Origin: Rhodobiaceae bacterium
Lineage (GTDB): Bacteria > Pseudomonadota > Alphaproteobacteria > Parvibaculales > Parvibaculaceae
DNA: 11,955 nt
NCBI GenBank assembly: GCA_002746275.1
Contig: NVWR01000001.1
Location: 408,430-420,384 of the forward strand
Direction: 5' to 3'
A program made the position numbers and the translations under genes. How positions within the stretch are numbered: the first letter of the stretch is position 1; the number at the start of each line of letters is the position of its first letter. A model generated the notes under the pieces. It did no database searches and was not told the origin of the DNA. It was given only the letters and a program-made list of their open reading frames with translations. Positions 6,645 through 11,955 of the stretch are shown piece by piece.

Positions 6645-9317
6645 TCAGGCGAGGTCTTTAAGTCTCGTCACAGCATCGCCGAGTTTGGTGAGCTCTGCAT
6701 TGGCCGTCGCGCGACGTTCGCGTTGTTCGTCGATCACAGCCTGAGGCGCCTTGTCCATAAATTTGGCGTTGCCCAGCTTGCCATCAATCTTCTTGATGTC
6801 AATTTCTAGCTTGGCCATCGTCTTTTCAAGTCGTTGCATTTCGGCCTGCAAATCGATGACATCCGCAATCGGCAGCACAGCCGTTGCCTCGTCGACGACA
6901 AATTGAATGGCACCCCGTGGCGTCTCATCTCCGGTGACAGCCTCAGAGAGCCGCGCCATCCGACAAATGAGCCCATTGTGCCGTTCCAGACGATCAGCCG
7001 TTGCCGAGCTTGCGCCTTTCAACATCAGAGGCACCTTGGCCCCAGCAGGAACATTCATCTCTGAACGCACAGATCGCACTTCTGAGATCAACCGGATCAC
7101 CCAATCCATCTCGCTGTCCGCTGCCTCATCAACAAGCCCGGTGTAACAAGGCCATTCGGACAACATCAGCAGACCGTCGCGCGCAGTCCCTGTCTCACCC
7201 GTCCGTTGCCACAGTTCCTCTGTCAGGAATGGCATGAAGGGGTGCAGCAAATGCATTGCCTGATCGAGAACCCAGGCTGCCATGGCCCGTGTCTCTGCCT
7301 TTGCGACTTCGTCATCACCCTGCAAGAGCGGCTTGGCCAGCTCCACATACCAGTCACAGAAGATATTCCAGACAAACCGGTAAATCGCGCCAGAGGCCTC
7401 ATTGAAACGATAGGCTTCCAACTCTTCGGTTATTTTGTCGGCAGTCTTCTGAACCTCACCAGCAATCCACCGGTTGAGAGTCTGTTTGGCGGACGACGGG
7501 TCAAACCCATCTACCGATTTGCACTCGTTCAGTTCACAGAAACGCGCAGCATTCCAGAGCTTGGTTCCGAAGTTCCGATAGCCTTCAATACGTGAGGTTG
7601 AGAGTTTGACATCGCGTCCCTGTGCAGCCATTGCCGCGAGCGTAAAGCGCAGTGCATCCGCACCATACTCATCGACGAGCTCCAGAGGATCGATAGCATT
7701 CCCCTTGGACTTCGACATCTTGGCGCCCTTCTCGTCGCGAACCAGGGCGTGAATATAGACCGTGTGGAAAGGCACCTCTTTCATGAAATGCAGTCCCATC
7801 ATCATCATCCGGGCAACCCAGAAGAAAATGATGTCAAAGCCGGTCACCAGCACATCTGTCTTGTAATAGCGTTGCAGTTCTGGTGTTTCTTCGGGCCAGC
7901 CGAGAGTTGAGAATGGCCAGAGGCCCGATGAAAACCATGTGTCCAATACATCTTCATCACGCGTCAGAACCACATCATCGCCTTGCGCTGCCTTCGCCAG
8001 CACATAGGCTTCGGCTTCATCATGGGCGACAAATACTTCACCATCGGGTGCATACCAGGCCGGGATCTGATGTCCCCACCAAAGCTGGCGGGAGATACAC
8101 CAGGGTTGAATGTTGCGCATCCACTCAAAGTAGGTCTTCTCCCAATTTTTTGGAACAAACACCATGTCGCCGCGCTCAACCGCTTCGATCGCAGGCTTGG
8201 CCAGCGTTGCTGCGTCCACGTACCATTGGTCCGTAAGCCACGGTTCAATAACATCATGAGACCGGTCGCCATATGGCACCATCAATGTGTGATCATCAAT
8301 CTTGTCAAGAAGACCAAGCGCATCGAGATCCTCGACAACCTTTTTGCGCGCATCGAACCGGTCCATGCCGCGATATTGTTCCGGCACTTCATCATTCAGA
8401 CATGCCTTCGCATCAAGGATATTGATCTGCGGAAGATTGTGCCGCTGCCCCACTTCAAAGTCGTTGAAGTCATGCGCTGGCGTAATTTTCACGGCCCCAG
8501 ACCCCTGCTCCGGGTCAGCATGCTCATCTGCGACAATAGGGATCAGCCGTCCAACCAATGGCAGCACGACATTCTTGCCGACCAGATCTTTATAGCGTTC
8601 GTCGTCAGGGTTCACCGCAACCGCAGTATCGCCCAGCATGGTTTCGGGCCGCGTGGTCGCAACAACAATGTAACGGTCTTTTTCGCCCTCAATCGGATAA
8701 CGGAAGTGCCAAAGACTGCCCTGTACTTCTTTTGGTTCGACCTCCAGATCGGAGATCGCCGTGCCGAGCGTCGGATCCCAGTTCACAAGGCGCTTGGCCT
8801 TGTAGATCAGGCCTTCTCTGTGAAGCTGTACAAAAACTTTAAGAACGGCCTTGGACAGACCTTCGTCCATTGTGAAACGTTCCCGTGACCAGTCGCACGA
8901 CGCACCAAGGCGCCGCAGTTGATTGGTAATGGTTCCGCCGCTCTCTTCCTTCCACTTCCAGATGCGCTCTACAAAGGCTTCACGCCCCATATCCCGCCGA
9001 CCGACATTGCCCTCGTCCGCAAGCTGGCGCTCCACCAGCATTTGCGTCGCAATGCCCGCATGGTCTGTGCCCACTTGCCAAAGAACATCCTTCCCGCGCA
9101 TTCGTTCAAAGCGAACGAGAATATCCTGCAGTGTGTTGTTGAGCGCGTGCCCCATGTGCAACGACCCAGTGACATTGGGGGGCGGAATGACAATGCAGTA
9201 GGGAGTGGCGCCACTTGCAACACGAGCCTCATCACCGGCCTTAAAGGCCCCAGAGGCTTCCCAGTTTCTATAAAGACGTTCCTCAACGTCTTGCGGCTTA
9301 AATGTTTTCTCGAGCAT
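6645..9317 (-). CDS. valS: Valine--tRNA ligase
   Basis: This class I aminoacyl-tRNA synthetase charges tRNA-Val with valine in the cytoplasm. In the 890-residue form, the HIGH motif is HMGH at 54-57 within [12 protein letters not shown], and KMSKS is at 533-537. The editing domain lies between, with [18 protein letters not shown] (about 220-237) and a [10 protein letters not shown] segment at 83-92. The anticodon-binding domain follows, and the last 70 or so residues form the coiled-coil tRNA-binding arm of ValS ([11 protein letters not shown] to TRLKDLA). I prefer the ATG at 9317 ([16 protein letters not shown]). A GTG four codons upstream at 9329 is equally in frame, and neither has a convincing Shine-Dalgarno sequence. 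It lies 241 bases downstream of popZ on the same strand. An essential single-copy gene is expected; nothing looks damaged. Confidence 0.97.
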   Translation of the reverse strand: MLEKTFKPQDVEERLYRNWEASGAFKAGDEARVASGATPYCIVIPPPNVTGSLHMGHALNNTLQDILVRFERMRGKDVLWQVGTDHAGIATQMLVERQLADEGNVGRRDMGREAFVERIWKWKEESGGTITNQLRRLGASCDWSRERFTMDEGLSKAVLKVFVQLHREGLIYKAKRLVNWDPTLGTAISDLEVEPKEVQGSLWHFRYPIEGEKDRYIVVATTRPETMLGDTAVAVNPDDERYKDLVGKNVVLPLVGRLIPIVADEHADPEQGSGAVKITPAHDFNDFEVGQRHNLPQINILDAKACLNDEVPEQYRGMDRFDARKKVVEDLDALGLLDKIDDHTLMVPYGDRSHDVIEPWLTDQWYVDAATLAKPAIEAVERGDMVFVPKNWEKTYFEWMRNIQPWCISRQLWWGHQIPAWYAPDGEVFVAHDEAEAYVLAKAAQGDDVVLTRDEDVLDTWFSSGLWPFSTLGWPEETPELQRYYKTDVLVTGFDIIFFWVARMMMMGLHFMKEVPFHTVYIHALVRDEKGAKMSKSKGNAIDPLELVDEYGADALRFTLAAMAAQGRDVKLSTSRIEGYRNFGTKLWNAARFCELNECKSVDGFDPSSAKQTLNRWIAGEVQKTADKITEELEAYRFNEASGAIYRFVWNIFCDWYVELAKPLLQGDDEVAKAETRAMAAWVLDQAMHLLHPFMPFLTEELWQRTGETGTARDGLLMLSEWPCYTGLVDEAADSEMDWVIRLISEVRSVRSEMNVPAGAKVPLMLKGASSATADRLERHNGLICRMARLSEAVTGDETPRGAIQFVVDEATAVLPIADVIDLQAEMQRLEKTMAKLEIDIKKIDGKLGNAKFMDKAPQAVIDEQRERRATANAELTKLGDAVTRLKDLA

Positions 9318-9329
9318 GAAGAGACTCAC

Positions 9330-9558
9330 AAAGTATGAGGAAATTTGATCCGCAACAGCATGTCCATACCGAGCGTAGCGCCCTCAAATACCTCTAAGGG
9401 CATCCAAAGAGTGTCGTTACAGCACAAGGACAGCGGGCCTGCAAGTTTCTAGCAGACAGGCAGAAAACAGGATTTCCGGCTGCAGGGAGTGACGTTGGAA
9501 GATCAGGCGCAATTTACCGGCCCCGCAAGGGCTGATAAAGGCTGCCAGGCAAAAAGCC
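9330..9558 (-). other. popZ-valS intergenic region
   Basis: About 230 bases contain no recognised gene. After popZ, 9538-9560 can form AAGGCT/AGCCTT on the minus strand, but no T run follows, so it is not a standard terminator. A weak promoter candidate for valS is TTGCAG (9439-9444), a 17-base spacer, then TGTAAC (9416-9421). Its boxes match the consensus at only 3 of 6 and 4 of 6 positions. Read-through from popZ is possible. I see no T-box or tRNA-like structure. Confidence 0.3.
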
Positions 9559-10269
9559 TTAGCGGCCGCGCCTGGCAACTCGTTCAATCTCTTCACGAAC
9601 CATCTGTTCGACCAGATTGGGTAGATTTTTGTCCATCCAGTCTTTCAGCATAGGGCGCAGCATATCGCTCACGAGAGCTTCCAGTGTTCGCGATTCGCCA
9701 TCCGACGTCAGCATTGAACTGGCTAGCTCGCCAAATGCCGCTGCTGTTGCGTCTTCCGTTACACCAGAAATAATAGAACTGTCGCCTGTAACGGGCTCTT
9801 CCGCCTCAACAGCATCCGCTTCTGGCTCTGGTTCAGCCATCGGCATAGGTTCGCCGAAATCAATATCATCTTCGATAGCCTCTTCAGCAGCAGGCTCAGG
9901 GGCTGGTTCGGGAGCGGCCTCCGCCTCCATCACTTCTTCCGGTTCAACTTCAGGTTCCGGCTCGACCACGGGCTCTGCTTCGACTTCAGGCTCCGGCTCA
10001 GCTGCTGGTTCTGCTTCAATTTCGGGTTCGGGTTCTACCACGGCTTCCGCTTCAGGCTCTTCGGCTGGTTCCTCAACGATCATATCGGTGAGTTCCATAA
10101 CCTCTTCGTCCTCATCCTCACTGGCGGCCTCAGGCTCAGATGCAGCCTCTGCGGGCGCCTCTTCCGTCGAAGCGGACTCGTCACCTTCATCGTCTTCGGA
10201 AATAATCCGGCGGATAGAGGCCAGAATTTCCTCCATGGTCGGTTCTTGGCTTTCGGCTTCGTCGCTCAT
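9559..10269 (-). CDS. popZ: Polar organizing protein PopZ (DUF2497)
   Basis: PopZ self-assembles into a condensate at the cell pole, where in Caulobacter it anchors ParB-bound centromeres and recruits cell-cycle regulators. The N-terminal partner-binding helix is nearly identical to the family consensus: EPTMEEILASIRRIISEDD at 9-27. The acidic EVMELTDMI segment (56-64) matches the corresponding part of Caulobacter PopZ. The C-terminal oligomerisation helices are at about 193-232 (RTLEALVSDMLRPMLKDWMD and on), ending in a basic tail. Between them lies a very acidic Glu/Pro/Ala-rich disordered linker (about 28-160), so the protein is 236 residues, against about 177 in Caulobacter. The linker holds three tandem 12-residue repeats (77-112). 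No strong Shine-Dalgarno precedes the ATG; GGGA lies about 11 bases upstream. The gene lies between tolC and valS, all on one strand, as in Caulobacter relatives. Confidence 0.93.
   Translation of the reverse strand: MSDEAESQEPTMEEILASIRRIISEDDEGDESASTEEAPAEAASEPEAASEDEDEEVMELTDMIVEEPAEEPEAEAVVEPEPEIEAEPAAEPEPEVEAEPVVEPEPEVEPEEVMEAEAAPEPAPEPAAEEAIEDDIDFGEPMPMAEPEPEADAVEAEEPVTGDSSIISGVTEDATAAAFGELASSMLTSDGESRTLEALVSDMLRPMLKDWMDKNLPNLVEQMVREEIERVARRGR
9934..10041 (-). repeat. Three tandem 36-bp repeats coding the PopZ linker
   Basis: Residues 77-112 of PopZ are three 12-residue units: VVEPEPEIEAEP, AAEPEPEVEAEP and VVEPEPEVEPEE. At DNA level the units differ at many third codon positions (for example GAA/GAG, CCC/CCG/CCT). 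The array is therefore not a recent slippage product, and the amino-acid pattern appears to be kept. Confidence 0.85.
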
Positions 10270-10332
10270 TTCGACCGCATCCCACTATCTGTTACTCGCC
10301 GGTATCCGGCATGAAAATCTTACGGCACTCAC

Positions 10333-10361
10333 CCTATAATTCCAACCACGGGCAATGCCAA
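10333..10361 (-). promoter_or_regulatory. popZ: Candidate sigma-70 type promoter of popZ
   Basis: On the minus strand, TTGGCA (10356-10361) is followed by a 17-base spacer and TATAGG (10333-10338). These match the -35 consensus at 5 of 6 and the -10 consensus at 4 of 6 positions. Transcription would start near 10326, giving a leader of about 57 bases. The leader can form a small hairpin, GCCGG-TAT-CCGGC on the plus strand, at 10298-10310. The site lies between the tolC stop and the popZ ATG, so popZ could be expressed independently of tolC. Confidence 0.4.
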
Positions 10362-10385
10362 CCAACCTAGTGCAACGACAAATGA

Positions 10386-11825
10386 CTATTCGTCGTTCGT
10401 CCCCCATCCGACAAACTGATATTTCACATCATCATAGTTTTCCACTGGATCGTAAATCCGAACAGACAGTCCAAGATCTCTCGCTCCTAGCTGACCAACG
10501 GAAGACAAAAGCGAATACCCAGCAACATATTCGTCGCGCTCAGCACCAACGAGCGAAACTTGGCTATCCAACAGTTCCTGTTCAGCATCAAGCACGTCCA
10601 ACGTTGTCCGTGATCCGACCTGAGCTTCCTGGCGAACGCCATCAAGGGCGATCTCGTTCGCCCTCACCTGCTCGCTATTCGACACAATCGCAGCACGCGT
10701 GGCGCGCAATTGTTCCCAGGCGTTGCGAACAGCCTCTTGAACCTGCCGAAGCGTATCAACTGTCTGCAGTCGGCTTTGGCTTTCACGGTGCTTTGCTTCA
10801 CGGATTGCAGAATATTGTGCACCCGATTGGTAGAGCGGAATTGTGATCGTGCCTAACAAGCGTGTGGTTGTAGAGCGCGCTGTCGTGCTTGATGGCTCTT
10901 CAGCATGCTCATAAGTGGCATCGAATGAAACGGAAGGCAGCAGTCCACCCTTGGCGACAGTCACCGCATTGCCAGCCGCACGTTCAGCATGCCGTGCCGA
11001 TTCCAGCACAGGATTGGCTGCAATAGCCAGTTGCATACTTTCCGCCTCGCTTTGTGGAAGAGCCGGCAATGGAGGAGCCTGCTCAAGCGTGCCCGGCGCA
11101 CGTCCCACGACGCGTTCATAAGCAGCCCGACTGGCGATCAAAGCCGCCTCGGCGCGAATAAGATTTGACTGCGAGCCACTCAATCGCGCTTCGGACTGAG
11201 CAACGTCGGTGCGCGTAATCTCACCAACCTGAAACCTGTCTTGAGACGCCTCCAACTGCCGCCGGAGCACCTCGACATTCTTTTCCCGCAGGTCAACAAC
11301 TGCAATATCACGAACCACGTCCATGTATGCAGTAACGGCGTTCAGAAGGGTTTGTTGTTCTGCATTACGTAGATTTTCCCGTCCCGAAAGAACGGTGGCC
11401 TCCGCCTGACGTGCCCCATAGAGAGTCCGTCCGCCATTGAAAATGTTTTGCGAGAACGCAATCTGACCTGTCAGCGGATCAAATGTCTGTTTCCCGCCAA
11501 ATCCAGGAATTGCAATGCTGGATGCTGAATCTGTCTCAACAGAACCATAAGACCCCGTCGCCGTCAGCGAAGGACGCCAGCCAGATAAGGCCTGTGGAAC
11601 GAGCTCGTCCGTTGCCCTCAGCCCCGCACGCTCAGCCTGCAACGCTGGGTTTGACTGATAAGCGGAGGCTAGTGCCTCGAACAGGTTTTCAGCTTGCACG
11701 GGAGAGCTAAGCAGCAACGCACTGAGTGCGACACCCCCGAGAAGACGTTTCACGCCCAAACCATGCCCCGCACAACCACGTTGGCTTCCCGTTTTTATTT
11801 TTGAAGCTCGTCTAGATTGTTTCAT
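10386..11825 (-). CDS. tolC: TolC family outer membrane channel protein
   Basis: This 479-residue outer-membrane efflux protein forms trimeric channel-tunnels that join type I secretion or RND/ABC pumps to the outside. The signal peptide has an unusually long basic n-region, then RLLGGVALSALLLSSPVQA, with cleavage near residue 45. The two structural repeats of the OEP family are visible. The first runs from ENLFEALASAYQSNPAL (46-62) through AFSQNIFNGGRT (123-134) to VGEITRTDVAQSEARL (200-215). The second runs from NPVLESARHAE (271-281) through TITIPLYQSGAQYSAIREA (326-344) to VGSRTTLDVLDAEQELLDSQ (403-422). The ATG at 11825 is chosen because GGAG lies 7 bases upstream. The frame also stays open upstream with a TTG at 11879, which I judge unused. 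The nearest partner genes (adaptor, inner-membrane pump) are not in the window, so its substrates are unknown; one TolC usually serves several pumps. Confidence 0.94.
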   Translation of the reverse strand: MKQSRRASKIKTGSQRGCAGHGLGVKRLLGGVALSALLLSSPVQAENLFEALASAYQSNPALQAERAGLRATDELVPQALSGWRPSLTATGSYGSVETDSASSIAIPGFGGKQTFDPLTGQIAFSQNIFNGGRTLYGARQAEATVLSGRENLRNAEQQTLLNAVTAYMDVVRDIAVVDLREKNVEVLRRQLEASQDRFQVGEITRTDVAQSEARLSGSQSNLIRAEAALIASRAAYERVVGRAPGTLEQAPPLPALPQSEAESMQLAIAANPVLESARHAERAAGNAVTVAKGGLLPSVSFDATYEHAEEPSSTTARSTTTRLLGTITIPLYQSGAQYSAIREAKHRESQSRLQTVDTLRQVQEAVRNAWEQLRATRAAIVSNSEQVRANEIALDGVRQEAQVGSRTTLDVLDAEQELLDSQVSLVGAERDEYVAGYSLLSSVGQLGARDLGLSVRIYDPVENYDDVKYQFVGWGTNDE

Positions 11826-11927
11826 TAACTCTCTCCACCACGAACACTTGAAAATGTCACAAGCACAAATCGTTTCCAATGCAAATATGGCACAAAAGAA
11901 CGGCTTTTCCGCATATTGGAACCAAAA

Positions 11928-11951
11928 GGTAACCGGCCTATTAACGTTACC
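11928..11951. promoter_or_regulatory. Inverted repeat upstream of tolC
   Basis: GGTAAC (11928-11933) and GTTACC (11946-11951) form a perfect 6-base dyad with a 12-base spacer, about 100 bases before the tolC ATG. The right arm overlaps the 8-base palindrome TAACGTTA (11942-11949). It could be an operator of tolC or of a gene beyond the window edge. No promoter boxes could be assigned with confidence in the 130 bases upstream of tolC. Confidence 0.3.
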
Positions 11952-11955
11952 AGAA

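Noticed and set aside
7983..8888. Plus-strand open frame of 301 codons opposite valS
   Set aside because: It is antisense to the core of valS, which has all synthetase motifs; the translation has no domain and unusual composition.
9538..9560. Hairpin AAGGCT/AGCCTT as popZ terminator
   Set aside because: It overlaps the popZ stop and has no following T run on the minus strand, so it does not meet the usual criteria.
9934..10041. Regular 36-bp repeats considered as CRISPR or minisatellite
   Set aside because: The units are contiguous without spacers, stay in frame and differ mostly at third positions, so they are coding repeats of PopZ.
9617..10339. Plus-strand 240-codon frame of Ser/Gly/Ala repeats opposite popZ
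   Set aside because: The low-complexity translation is the mirror image of the Glu/Pro codons of the PopZ linker; PopZ has conserved ends that fix the real strand.
11826..11879. TTG start of tolC giving 18 more residues
   Set aside because: The ATG at 11825 has GGAG 7 bases upstream and gives a plausible signal peptide; the extension is Cys/Trp-rich and unlike TolC leaders.
11929..11945. CtrA-binding box (TTAA-N7-TTAA) ahead of tolC
   Set aside because: The first half reads GTAA and the spacing is 8, not 7; only the TTAAC half-site fits.

Overview
The window looks like ordinary chromosomal DNA from an alphaproteobacterium of moderate GC content. It resembles marine Rhodobiaceae/Parvibaculum-type lineages, but that placement is inference. 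The support is a PopZ polar organizer, a protein family confined to Alphaproteobacteria, lying between tolC and valS in the order known from Caulobacter and relatives. A DUF2852 membrane protein, a family also typical of Alphaproteobacteria, agrees with this. I see no rRNA, tRNA, CRISPR array, insertion sequence or phage gene. No gene-free stretch exceeds about 230 bases.

Left and centre (1-6626) hold single-gene units that alternate strand strictly: exonuclease III (+), an M81/MlrC-type metallopeptidase (-), an EthD-domain protein (+), a secreted Sel1-repeat protein (-), a zinc alcohol dehydrogenase (+), a secreted beta-lactamase-fold serine hydrolase (-) and a DUF2852 protein (+), followed by valS (-). 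The genes meet as four convergent pairs. Two pairs are separated by only 5 bases with no hairpin. The other two share or flank clear hairpin terminators at 4840-4882 and 6595-6626. The divergent spacers between pairs carry several short dyads that are candidate operators.

The right part (6645-11825) is a run of three minus-strand genes, read tolC, then popZ, then valS. TolC is an outer-membrane channel, PopZ builds the cell-pole condensate that anchors the chromosome centromere, and ValS charges tRNA-Val. The order is conserved although the functions are unrelated. A plausible promoter lies just upstream of popZ.

The genes do not form one pathway. The parts most worth a second look are the long acidic PopZ linker with three tandem 12-residue repeats, the two-domain serine hydrolase with SxxK/SDN/KGG motifs, the 8-gene strand alternation with near-touching convergent ends, and inverted repeats in front of the alcohol dehydrogenase, the DUF2852 gene and tolC. 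I found no convincing new defence, mobile or biosynthetic system.
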